From assembly GCA_964463695.1 (NCBI GenBank), contig CAYXCZ010000007.1, positions 78,303-142,302 of the forward strand: a DNA stretch of 64,000 nucleotides, given 5' to 3'. Positions 44,214-52,512 of this stretch are shown here, one piece after another. Each line of letters opens with the position of its first letter. Within the stretch, counting starts at the first letter, position 1. The DNA comes from JALNZU01 sp964463695 (GTDB lineage: Bacteria > Bacteroidota > Bacteroidia > Bacteroidales > F082). The notes below the pieces were generated by a model. The model had not been told where the DNA came from. It searched no databases and saw nothing but the letters and a program-made list of their open reading frames with translations. The translations under genes were made by a program, and so were the position numbers.

Positions 44214-46466
44214 GTGGAAAACATCTACTTAGCTTTTATAGTTGTACTCTTTTTATTGGCGATCTCCGATTTAATCGTGGGAGTTAGTAACGATGCAGTA
44301 AATTTCCTTAATTCAGCCGTCGGAGCAAAAGCTGCACCCTTCAAATGGGTGATGTTTGTTGCGGCACTTGGGGTATTAGTTGGCGCGACTTTTTCAGGTG
44401 GTATGATGGAAATAGCTAGAAGTGGAATTTTTCATCCCGATAAATTCTATTTTAGCGACATCATGTTGATTTTTCTTGCAGTTATGATAACTGATGTTAT
44501 TTTGCTGGACACATTCAACTCACTGGGTTTACCCACTTCAACAACAGTTTCCATCGTTTTTGAATTGTTAGGTGCTTCGGTTGCCGTAGCTTACATGAAA
44601 ATAAGTAATGGTGCTGAGCCACACTTAATAAGCGAGTATATCAATTCCGGCAAAGCCCTGGCCATCATTTCAGGTATTTTACTTTCAGTCGTCATTGCTT
44701 TTAGCGTTGGGGCTCTGATTCAATATATTACGCGTCTCCTATTTTCTTTCAACTACGAAAAACGCTTTAAGTATTATGGTGGTATTTTTGGTGGTCTAGC
44801 TATAACAGCTATCGTTTATTTCATACTTATCAAAGGTGCTAAAGATGCCGCTTTCATGACGAAAGATGCATATACCTGGATCACCACACACCAGCCCTTA
44901 ATCATTGCAGGAAGTCTTGTTGGTTTTACTGCATTACTCTATTTGCTGAATTTCCTTTTTAAACTTAATATTCTGAAAGTAGTAGTTCTGGCTGGAACTT
45001 TTGCTTTAGCAATGGCATTTGCAGCTAACGACCTTGTCAATTTCATTGGAGTCCCACTTGCAGGTTATGAGTCATATAAAACTTTACTTGCAACCCAAGG
45101 CGCTGATCCCGAGTTTTTTACAATGGGATCACTTAAAGATGCCATTCAAACTCCTCTTTACTTTTTGATTTTAGCAGGCTTTGTCATGGTAATAACACTT
45201 TATACATCACGCAAAGCTAAAACTGTTATTAAAACTTCTGTAGATCTTAGCAGACAAAGTGGCGGTGAGGAGCGATTTGGATCATCACCTTTATCAAGAA
45301 GCATCGTTCGGGCTTCCATCAATGTTTCAGATTCGCTAAGTCGTTTTGTACCTGAATATTTGAAAGAAAAGGCGCTAAAACAGTTCGAACCTCTTAAAAT
45401 AGATAAAGAAGATAAAAATCCTCCTGCCTTCGATTTACTCAGAGCGTCAATTAACCTCGTTGTTTCCAGCGCGTTGATTGCTATGGGGACTTCTTTAAAA
45501 TTGCCTTTATCAACTACATACGTTACTTTCATGGTCGCTATGGGTACTAGCTTGTCAGATGGTGCATGGGATCGGGATAGTGCAGTTTACAGAATTACAG
45601 GTGTATTCTCCGTTATTGGGGGTTGGTTCTTTACCGCATTTTCTGCATTTTTTGTCTCATTCCTCTTAGGGTTGTTCTTTTATTTTGGAGGGGTTTACGC
45701 AATTGGTATCATGATTGCTTTATCAATATTCCTTGTTTACCGAACACACAAAATGCATGTTAAAATGGAGTTAAAACGCGAAGAGTCTTCAAAAGAATTG
45801 GAAGAAATGGACGCTGATAATATCCTTGAATCCTGCACCAACAACGTGAATAACATATTGAGTCAGACACAATTTGAGTTCAAAAAAACAATCTCCGGAT
45901 TAACTGAGGAAAACATTAAAACCTTGAAAAAAACTCTTAAGAATGTTGAAAAGCTAACACAGAAAGCTAAAGAGCGTAAAAATTCTGTAACTATTGTTAT
46001 TGGCAAATTAAAAGATGACGCCATTGAATCGGGCCATTTTTATGTTCAGGCCTTGGATTACGCCCGTGAAATTCTTCATAGCCTTAACTTCATTGTGACT
46101 CCAACTTTCGACCACGTTAATAATAAACACAAATCACTAAGTGAGCCTCAGCTTAGTGAGTTAAAGCTTCTTAGTCAACATCTTGGCAATTATTTCACAC
46201 ATATTTCCACCGACATAGGGGATAAAAACTTTAACAACCAGGAAGCTCTTGCAGCAGAACAACAGAAAGTGCTTGGCTTAATTGATTTGTTTCGTAAGAA
46301 TGAAGTAAAAAGAATCAAGAAAGATAGTAACAGCACACGTAACACACTGCTTTTCTTGACTATTTTGCAAGAAAGCAAAAACCTGTTATTGTTTGCTTTC
46401 AATTTGTACAAGGCACAGCGCGACTTTCTCGGCTACTATTTAAGTAAGCAAAAAATTGAAAAATAA
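44214..46466 (+). CDS. Pit-type inorganic phosphate transporter with long C-terminal domain
   Basis: The GTG at 44214 is taken as start because the family's first helix and signature (GVSNDAVNFLNSAVGAKAAP) begin right after it. The protein has two Pit repeats, the second with AFAANDLVNFIGVPLAGYES, and more helices up to about residue 510 (LPLSTTYVTFMVAMGTSLSDG...). Pit transporters import phosphate-metal complexes with protons or sodium. At 750 residues it is much longer than E. coli PitA (about 500): residues 520-750 form a soluble, charged helical region resembling PhoU-like four-helix proteins. This may regulate transport. Its TAA abuts the prmC stop. Confidence 0.9.
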   Translation: MENIYLAFIVVLFLLAISDLIVGVSNDAVNFLNSAVGAKAAPFKWVMFVAALGVLVGATFSGGMMEIARSGIFHPDKFYFSDIMLIFLAVMITDVILLDTFNSLGLPTSTTVSIVFELLGASVAVAYMKISNGAEPHLISEYINSGKALAIISGILLSVVIAFSVGALIQYITRLLFSFNYEKRFKYYGGIFGGLAITAIVYFILIKGAKDAAFMTKDAYTWITTHQPLIIAGSLVGFTALLYLLNFLFKLNILKVVVLAGTFALAMAFAANDLVNFIGVPLAGYESYKTLLATQGADPEFFTMGSLKDAIQTPLYFLILAGFVMVITLYTSRKAKTVIKTSVDLSRQSGGEERFGSSPLSRSIVRASINVSDSLSRFVPEYLKEKALKQFEPLKIDKEDKNPPAFDLLRASINLVVSSALIAMGTSLKLPLSTTYVTFMVAMGTSLSDGAWDRDSAVYRITGVFSVIGGWFFTAFSAFFVSFLLGLFFYFGGVYAIGIMIALSIFLVYRTHKMHVKMELKREESSKELEEMDADNILESCTNNVNNILSQTQFEFKKTISGLTEENIKTLKKTLKNVEKLTQKAKERKNSVTIVIGKLKDDAIESGHFYVQALDYAREILHSLNFIVTPTFDHVNNKHKSLSEPQLSELKLLSQHLGNYFTHISTDIGDKNFNNQEALAAEQQKVLGLIDLFRKNEVKRIKKDSNSTRNTLLFLTILQESKNLLLFAFNLYKAQRDFLGYYLSKQKIEK

Positions 46467-47339
46467 TTATTTAAGACCGGTTACAAACCGGTCTTTTTTA
46501 TTTAAATCCTTGATAATCTGACAATCAGTAAAACCAGCAGATTCCATTAAACTGTGGACTTCTGAACCAAAACGTTCATTTATCTCAAAAGCCAGCATGC
46601 CTCCATTTTTGAGTGATAACAATGCTTTCAAAATCATCGTCCTGTAAAAAATCAAAGGATCTTCATCCGTCACAAACAGTGCAAGTTCAGGCTCGTAATC
46701 CAATATGTTAGGTTTCATTTCAGCTTTATCAGAAATAGTCACATAGGGAGGGTTGCTCACAATCAGATCATAATAGTTTTCTTTGAGGGAGTTCTCCTGG
46801 TGCAAGATGTCCATTTCAAAAAAACAAACATTATTGACATTTAAGTTAATAGCATTCTGTTTCGCAACAGCTAATGCAGCGTTTGAAATATCAAATCCCT
46901 CAACATTCGAATCTGGGAACCTGTTTGCAAGACTTATCGCAATGCAACCAGAGCCGGTTCCAATATCAGCAACAACTACTTTCGATTTTTTAGAAAGAAA
47001 ATTTGATACCAGGCTCACTAGTTCTTCTGTTTCAGGCCTTGGAATCAGCACGTTTTCATTAACATCAAACATTAAGCCATCAAACTCTGTTTGGGTTATA
47101 ATATGCTGTATGGGCTTATTACGATTGAGTTCCTTGACAGCAAAATGCAGACGAAGCATTTCTGATTCGTTCAACCTAAGCTCAGGGTTTTTGATCAATT
47201 TCAATTTATCAATACCGAAAAAGGAATCAACCAATTGCTCAACTAAGCTTTTTGCTTCCCTATCTGAATAAACAGCTTTCAGTTCGTTTGAATAGAACCG
47301 AATAAGGTCAGTAATTTTATTGGTAGGGGCTTTCATCAA
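46467..47339 (-). CDS. prmC: Peptide chain release factor N5-glutamine methyltransferase
   Basis: PrmC methylates the GGQ glutamine of release factors RF1 and RF2. The 290-residue protein has the helical N-terminal domain with LIPRPETEEL, the SAM motif VADIGTGSGCIAISLA, and the catalytic NPPY in IVSNPPYV. Its 3' end carries the terminator hairpin of the convergent phosphate transporter gene. It is followed by no partner gene; its promoter was not identified. Confidence 0.95.
   Translation of the reverse strand: MMKAPTNKITDLIRFYSNELKAVYSDREAKSLVEQLVDSFFGIDKLKLIKNPELRLNESEMLRLHFAVKELNRNKPIQHIITQTEFDGLMFDVNENVLIPRPETEELVSLVSNFLSKKSKVVVADIGTGSGCIAISLANRFPDSNVEGFDISNAALAVAKQNAINLNVNNVCFFEMDILHQENSLKENYYDLIVSNPPYVTISDKAEMKPNILDYEPELALFVTDEDPLIFYRTMILKALLSLKNGGMLAFEINERFGSEVHSLMESAGFTDCQIIKDLNKKDRFVTGLK
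46473..46499 (+). terminator. Terminator of the phosphate transporter gene, inside the prmC coding end
   Basis: AAGACCGGTT (46473-46482) and AACCGGTCTT (46486-46495) form a perfect 10-bp stem with a 3-nt loop, followed by TTTTTT. The same bases encode the last residues of PrmC on the other strand. Confidence 0.85.
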
Positions 47340-47354
47340 AAAGAATTTGAACGT

Positions 47355-47402
47355 ATTAAAAAAGAAAAACTGACACTCTCAAATTATTGAATGTCAGTTT
47401 TT
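47355..47402 (-). terminator. Terminator of tRNA-His
   Basis: On the minus strand an 11-bp perfect stem (47392-47402 with 47365-47375) is followed by T-rich sequence to 47355, directly downstream of the tRNA. Confidence 0.8.
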
Positions 47403-47405
47403 TTG

Positions 47406-47480
47406 GGTGGATGATGGGGTTCGAACCCACGACCCTCAGAACCACAATCTGATGCTCTAACCAGCTGAGCTACAACCACC
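47406..47480 (-). tRNA. tRNA-His (anticodon GTG)
   Basis: The minus strand folds into a cloverleaf with anticodon loop TTGTGGT, hence GTG for His. The acceptor has the extra G-1 opposite C73, the identity mark of tRNA-His: GGTGGTTG pairs with CATCCACC. TTCGAAC is the T loop. One internal acceptor pair is a U5-U68 mismatch. CCA is not encoded. Confidence 0.93.
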
Positions 47481-47614
47481 GTGAATCGGCTGCAAATATA
47501 GCTATTTTTTTGTTTTTGTATAATCTGACTAAAAAAAAACTTACTGAATCCAAAATGACTTTAACACCCTGCATTAAGGAAAGTAATTAAATGTGGCTAT
47601 GAAGAAAAATTGAT

Positions 47615-47622
47615 ATTTTTGT
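47615..47622 (+). promoter_or_regulatory. Candidate -7 box of the outer-membrane protein gene
   Basis: TATTTTTG fits TAnnTTTG and lies 50 nt before the ATG at 47673. The rest of the 47481-47672 gap shows no gene. Confidence 0.5.
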
Positions 47623-47672
47623 TGCTTAATAAAACAGAAGGACTTACTTTTGAACAATAAAAAACAAGTACT

Positions 47673-48296
47673 ATGAAAAAAATTCTTTTGCTTTCGATTC
47701 TCGCATTCGTTGCTTTTAGCGTTAATGCCCAACTTTCGTTAGGACCTAAGATTGGTTATTCTACTTTGAAACTATCAGTTGACCAAAGTGACATCACCAC
47801 TGACCTTAAAAACAATTTTCTTTTCGGCGCTTTCGTACGTCTTGGCAACAAGGTTTATCTTCAACCTGAAATTAACTGGTACACTTCCGGAACTGTATTT
47901 TCACGTCCTTCAATAGGGTCGTTAAGCCCATTCGAGCAAGAAATTAAACTAAGAAATGTTCAAGTACCTGTGTTTATCGGCTTTAAACTGATCGATCTCA
48001 AACTCATAAACATCAGAGCGATGGCAGGACCAACTGCAAATTTCATTGTCAATAAAGAAATTGAGACGATGGAAGGACAAAATTATATCGCGCCCATTAA
48101 GGAAACTGATATTAAAGACGTGCATTGGGGATTTCAGTTAGGTGCAGGTGTCGACGTGTTGATGTTTACGCTTGACGTACAATATTCAGTCGGCTTGAAT
48201 AATGTCATTGGCACCATCGATGTTGGCGGAAGTCCGATAAAATTTGATTCCAAAAAGAATGGTTTTATAGTTAGTCTGGGCTGGAAAATTTTCTAA
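47673..48296 (+). CDS. Outer-membrane beta-barrel protein (porin family)
   Basis: The 207-residue protein begins with a signal peptide (MKKILLLSILAFVAFSVNAQ) and continues as an eight-strand-type barrel with alternating strands (LSLGPKIGYSTLKLS, KVYLQPEINWYTSG, VHWGFQLGAGVDVLMFTLDVQYSVGL) and a C-terminal aromatic end (FIVSLGWKIF). It matches the OMP_b-brl_2 or outer-membrane-protein-beta-barrel families common in Bacteroidota. The specific role is unknown. It has its own promoter and terminator. Confidence 0.88.
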   Translation: MKKILLLSILAFVAFSVNAQLSLGPKIGYSTLKLSVDQSDITTDLKNNFLFGAFVRLGNKVYLQPEINWYTSGTVFSRPSIGSLSPFEQEIKLRNVQVPVFIGFKLIDLKLINIRAMAGPTANFIVNKEIETMEGQNYIAPIKETDIKDVHWGFQLGAGVDVLMFTLDVQYSVGLNNVIGTIDVGGSPIKFDSKKNGFIVSLGWKIF

Positions 48297-48320
48297 TCAA
48301 CATTATTTAACCCTTAATAA

Positions 48321-48356
48321 AACATTCAATCTCAATAAAGAGGTTGAATGTTTTTT
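48321..48356 (+). terminator. Terminator after the outer-membrane protein gene
   Basis: AACATTCAATCTC (48321-48333) pairs with GAGGTTGAATGTT (48340-48352), one G-U pair, and ends in TTTTTT. Confidence 0.85.
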
Positions 48357-48369
48357 CATTAGAAAACGT

Positions 48370-49371
48370 ATGAAACTTAAAATTGTAGTTATTTCGTTAA
48401 TCATTATCCTGGTTCAGGGATGTCAATTTGGAAGCAGCTCACGCTTAGATATTGCTGAAAGTAAGCTTTCGTTAACCCCTGTTACAATCAAACGGTATGG
48501 CAAGGCTCTTTTTGAACTGGATACCAACAAATTACAATCAGAGTTAAAAAATATTCAAAGCGAATTCCCACAGTTTCTCAATGGCGACCTCGATGACACT
48601 TCTAATATTAACAGGCTTCGTGCTTTTGTCAGCGATTCACAGTTGATTCATTTGTATCACAAAACAATTAAAGTTTACCCCGGGCTATCAGAGTTTGAAC
48701 AATCCCTTTCAAGGTCATTCGGATACCTTAGCTGGCATTTTCCACAATTTGAAATTCCTCAGGTTTACACATATATTTCTGGTATTCAAGCTGATGCTCC
48801 TGTTTTAGCTGCTGATAAAAGTCTCGTTATTGCCCTTGATTGCTATCTCGGACAAGATGAAGAAGTGTATAAAAAGATGGGGATACCGGTTTACAAAAGT
48901 CGTCGCATGACGCCGGAACATATTATAACGGATGTATTCTCAGCAGTTTACGCTGTATATTTTGAGACACAGCATAACTCTAACACGCTGTTGGATGAAA
49001 TGGTAGCAGCCGGTAAACGCTATTACTTTCTTGAAGCCGTTCAACCCGAAATGGAAGAGTATGTGCTTTTAGGTTATTCGAAAGAACAGTTTGATTGGAT
49101 TAAAAAGCATGAAGGAGCCGTATGGAGCACACTGGTTGGCGAACAAATTCTGTATAAAGGCGATCAGATTCTTTTCAGAAAGATGTTTGCCGATGGTCCG
49201 TTTTCGCAGGATTTCTCTCAGGAAGCCCCTCCCCGGCTGGGTGAATATATTGGTTGGCAGATTGTCAGGGGTTTTATGGAAAAAAATGAAGATGTATCCA
49301 TTAGCGATTTGCTTTTGATCACCGATTCTCAAAAAATACTTGCAGGATCAAACTACAAACCAAGACGATAG
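48370..49371 (+). CDS. gldB: Gliding motility lipoprotein GldB
   Basis: GldB is a lipoprotein needed for gliding in Flavobacterium and linked to T9SS function; it also occurs in non-gliding members. The 333-residue protein has a lipobox ending in VQGC (Cys18). Family segments follow: KRYGKALFELDTNKL, FPQFLNGDLDD, YPGLSEFEQSLSRSFGYLSWHFP, VIALDCYLGQDEEVYKKMGIPVYKSRRM and PPRLGEYIGWQIVRGFMEKN. It fits with the two T9SS cargo genes in this window, though the core T9SS genes are not here. Confidence 0.93.
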   Translation: MKLKIVVISLIIILVQGCQFGSSSRLDIAESKLSLTPVTIKRYGKALFELDTNKLQSELKNIQSEFPQFLNGDLDDTSNINRLRAFVSDSQLIHLYHKTIKVYPGLSEFEQSLSRSFGYLSWHFPQFEIPQVYTYISGIQADAPVLAADKSLVIALDCYLGQDEEVYKKMGIPVYKSRRMTPEHIITDVFSAVYAVYFETQHNSNTLLDEMVAAGKRYYFLEAVQPEMEEYVLLGYSKEQFDWIKKHEGAVWSTLVGEQILYKGDQILFRKMFADGPFSQDFSQEAPPRLGEYIGWQIVRGFMEKNEDVSISDLLLITDSQKILAGSNYKPRR

Positions 49372-49429
49372 TTGGTTCAACCATTAAATCTGTGCTTACA
49401 AAACAGCAAAAATGGTAAAAGAATATTTG

Positions 49430-49459
49430 TTGGATGTGTGCCCACATTTTTTAACTTTG
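49430..49459 (+). promoter_or_regulatory. Promoter of the comM-like gene
   Basis: TTG at 49430-49432, exactly 19 nt, then TAACTTTG at 49452-49459, 20 nt before the ATG. A full match to the promoter layout. Confidence 0.75.
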
Positions 49460-49479
49460 CCTGAACAAACACAACCCCC

Positions 49480-51018
49480 ATGCTTGTAAAAACTTATGGC
49501 AGTGCTCTTTTCGGAATTGATGCAATCACCATCACCATAGAAGTTAACATTGATAAAGGCATTCAATTCTTCCTCGTTGGTCTTCCTGATAGCGCAGTAA
49601 AAGAAAGTCAGCAGCGTATTGAAGCTGCACTCACCAATATGAATTTCAAATACCCGCGACAAAAAGTGGTTATCAATATGGCCCCTGCAGATATAAGGAA
49701 AGAAGGTTCTTCTTACGACCTTCCTATCGCTATCGGTATTATGGCAGCCTCGGGGCAGATTGAGGCGGGAATGCTTGATAAATTTATAATAATGGGAGAA
49801 CTATCGCTTGATGGTGGATTAAAACCTATCAAAGGAGCGCTACCCATTGCCATTAAAGGATTGCAGGAAGGTTTCAAAGGAATGATTGTTCCAAAAGAAA
49901 ACGCTGCTGAGGCGGCGGTAGTGGGCGAAATGGAAGTGTATGGCGCTGAAAATATTAAAGAAGTTGTTGATTTTTTTAATGGTGCGAATACACTTGAGCG
50001 CACAATTGTTGATACGGAAAGTGACTTTTTAAATGGAATAGGTGGATATGAGTTTGATTTTTCGGACGTCAAAGGTCAGGAAAATATCAAGAGGGCACTT
50101 GAGATTGCAGCTGCAGGCGGTCATAATGCGATTTTGATTGGACCTCCAGGTTCAGGCAAAACAATGTTAGCCAAGAGGTTACCCTCAATTTTACCACCAT
50201 TGTCTCTTGAGGAATCTTTGGAAACAACCAAAATTCATTCAGTTGCAGGTATGCTTGGAAAAAACACTTCATTGGTTAGGGTACGACCCTTCAGAAGTCC
50301 GCATCACACTATTTCTGACGCAGGATTAGTAGGTGGCGGTACATTTCCTCAACCTGGCGAAATTTCATTGGCTCATCATGGCGTTTTGTTTTTAGATGAG
50401 CTACCCGAATTTAAACGGTCGGTGCTTGAAGTAATGAGGCAGCCTATGGAAGACAGGGTTGTCACCATCTCAAGGGCTCGTTTATCGGTTGACTTTCCAG
50501 CCAGTTTTATGCTTGTTGCTGCGATGAATCCATGTCCTTGTGGCTATTACAACCATCCTGACCAGGAATGTGTTTGCAGTCCGGGTATTGTGCAGAAGTA
50601 CCTCAACAAAATCTCAGGACCGCTGATGGATCGCATCGACCTTCATGTAGAAGTTGTTCCTGTGCCTTTTAAAGATCTGGCCGAAAAAGGAACTGGCGAA
50701 CTTAGTCATCAAATAAGACAAAGGGTTATTAAAGCACGAAAGATACAAGAACAACGTTTTGCCGACAATCCAAATGTGCATTCTAACGCACAGATGTCGA
50801 GTAAGATGCTTCAAAAGTATTGCGAAATCAGTGATGTGGGTCGTACTTTGCTTAAAAACGCAATGGAAAGACTCAGCCTGTCAGCCCGTGCCTACGACCG
50901 CATCCTGAAAGTGTCGCGCACCATTGCCGACCTTGAGGACAGCGTGGATATAAAAACCGAGCATCTGGCTGAAGCGATTCAATACCGAAGTCTCGACCGG
51001 GAGACCTGGGGTAACTAA
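49480..51018 (+). CDS. comM: YifB/ComM family Mg-chelatase-like AAA+ ATPase
   Basis: ComM is a hexameric helicase that promotes branch migration during natural transformation. The 512-residue protein is full length: an N-terminal ChlI domain (1-170, VKTYGSALFGIDAITITIEV), a Mg-chelatase AAA+ core with Walker A GPPGSGKTMLAKR, Walker B FLDELPEF, the CPCGYYNHP zinc-like segment, and the C-terminal helical domain (SARAYDRILKVSRTIADLE). Whether this organism is competent cannot be seen from the window. Confidence 0.94.
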   Translation: MLVKTYGSALFGIDAITITIEVNIDKGIQFFLVGLPDSAVKESQQRIEAALTNMNFKYPRQKVVINMAPADIRKEGSSYDLPIAIGIMAASGQIEAGMLDKFIIMGELSLDGGLKPIKGALPIAIKGLQEGFKGMIVPKENAAEAAVVGEMEVYGAENIKEVVDFFNGANTLERTIVDTESDFLNGIGGYEFDFSDVKGQENIKRALEIAAAGGHNAILIGPPGSGKTMLAKRLPSILPPLSLEESLETTKIHSVAGMLGKNTSLVRVRPFRSPHHTISDAGLVGGGTFPQPGEISLAHHGVLFLDELPEFKRSVLEVMRQPMEDRVVTISRARLSVDFPASFMLVAAMNPCPCGYYNHPDQECVCSPGIVQKYLNKISGPLMDRIDLHVEVVPVPFKDLAEKGTGELSHQIRQRVIKARKIQEQRFADNPNVHSNAQMSSKMLQKYCEISDVGRTLLKNAMERLSLSARAYDRILKVSRTIADLEDSVDIKTEHLAEAIQYRSLDRETWGN

Positions 51019-51046
51019 TCATCATTTTTGCTGCTGAAACTAAAAG

Positions 51047-51077
51047 CATAAAAAAAGAGCTCTTTACCGAGCTCTTT
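51047..51077 (-). terminator. Bidirectional terminator between comM and the glucan operon
   Basis: AAAGAGCTC (51054-51062) and GAGCTCTTT (51069-51077) form a perfect 9-bp stem. The minus strand continues in T, so it best serves the glucan operon, but it can also end comM transcripts. Confidence 0.8.
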
Positions 51078-51110
51078 CCTTTCATATAAAAATAATTTCT
51101 TCAAAGCGAA

Positions 51111-52502
51111 TTATTTGATGACCAAATAACCCCATGCAGGAAGTGTAATTGCTTGTCCTTTAACTATTTCATATTTTTCATCTGTCAACAGATTGGTATA
51201 AACACCATTGTAAGTGTCATCCGACAGATTAACCTGTTGCTCAGCACCGGTAACATTTATGAAGGTAATGATACGGTTTTCATTTTTGGTCCGGGTAAAG
51301 GATAAAACTTCTCCCCCTTTATCAGTGGCAACCATCGTCATAGCGCCTCCATTATTAGCATTCCACAAACATTCATTGGCCTTTTTTATTTGATTCAAGC
51401 GGCTATAGAATGCGGTGAATTCATTTGGATTAGTCCAAACGATGGTATCTTTTTCGAAGAAAAGTAGTCGTTTGTTCAGGCCTACTTCTTGTCCGTTGTA
51501 GATCATTGGGAAACCTGGAATGGTGTAACTCATTACAGCAAAAGCTTTTGCGCCATCTCCCATCCGTTCAAATTCCGTACCATTCCAGCTGTTTTCATCG
51601 TGATTGGAGGTCATCATCATACGGTATGATGTAGGTGCAAAAAGGGTGTCTTCTTTGGCAAAATAGGACCAAACATCGGCAGCATTTTTCTCTCCCTTCG
51701 CGATCTGATTCATCACATGGTGAAATTCCCAGCCATAGTTGGCATCGAATGCTTTCTTCATGAGGTCGCGCTGTCCTTCATCTTCGGCAAGCATAAAAAC
51801 AGGTTTGATAGCATCCAGCTCTACCCTTGCACGTTCCCAAAAGGCCACAGGAACCATACCTGCAACATCGCAGCGATAACCATCAATATTGGCTTCAGCC
51901 ACCCAAAACTTCAAGGCATCAGCCATGGCATCCCACAATGCAGGGTTGTCATCGTATTTAAGATCAGCCACATCAGTCCAGTCAAAAGGCGAAACGATCG
52001 CTCCTTTTTCATCCCTTGTATACCATTCAGGGTGATCAGTTGCCCACTGATGATCGAAAGAAGTGTGGTTTGCTACCCAGTCGAGAATCACTTTGAATCC
52101 AAGCTGATGGGCTTTATCTACCAAATTCTTAAAATCCTCGAAGGTTCCAAATTCAGGGTTCACCGCTTTGTAATCCCTTACGGAATAATAGCTTCCAAGA
52201 CTACCTTTGCGGTTGAGCTCCCCAATTGGGAAAATTGGCATAAACCACAGAATATCAACACCTAACTCCTTCAAGCGGGGAAGGTGCTCAGCGAAGGCAT
52301 TGAATGTACCTTCGGTTGTGAACTGACGGGTGTTTACTTCATAAATAACAGCATTTTTTGCCCATTCAGGTGTAACAACCTCTGAAACAGGCTTTGCAGG
52401 TGTTTTAACCTCAGCTGCTTTAGGCTGACAAGCCCAGAAACCAACAGCAACTGCAACGGCTGTGAAAGCCAGAAAAAGGAAATGAATCATCGATTTTTTC
52501 AT
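51111..52502 (-). CDS. Alpha-amylase family (GH13) lipoprotein
   Basis: The enzyme hydrolyses alpha-1,4-glucosidic bonds. The 463-residue protein has a lipoprotein signal (Cys25 in GFWAC), so it is probably attached to the outer membrane or faces the periplasm. The TIM barrel starts at about residue 50 (NAVIYEVNTRQF). GH13 motifs are DWVANH, nucleophile D212 (DGYRCDVAGM), acid/base E240 (MLAEDEGQ) and D302 (SNHDENSW). The C-terminal beta domain ends in LPAWGYLVIK. It is the last gene of the operon, 10 bp after the GH31 gene. Confidence 0.92.
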   Translation of the reverse strand: MKKSMIHFLFLAFTAVAVAVGFWACQPKAAEVKTPAKPVSEVVTPEWAKNAVIYEVNTRQFTTEGTFNAFAEHLPRLKELGVDILWFMPIFPIGELNRKGSLGSYYSVRDYKAVNPEFGTFEDFKNLVDKAHQLGFKVILDWVANHTSFDHQWATDHPEWYTRDEKGAIVSPFDWTDVADLKYDDNPALWDAMADALKFWVAEANIDGYRCDVAGMVPVAFWERARVELDAIKPVFMLAEDEGQRDLMKKAFDANYGWEFHHVMNQIAKGEKNAADVWSYFAKEDTLFAPTSYRMMMTSNHDENSWNGTEFERMGDGAKAFAVMSYTIPGFPMIYNGQEVGLNKRLLFFEKDTIVWTNPNEFTAFYSRLNQIKKANECLWNANNGGAMTMVATDKGGEVLSFTRTKNENRIITFINVTGAEQQVNLSDDTYNGVYTNLLTDEKYEIVKGQAITLPAWGYLVIK

Positions 52503-52512
52503 GTTAATAGTT

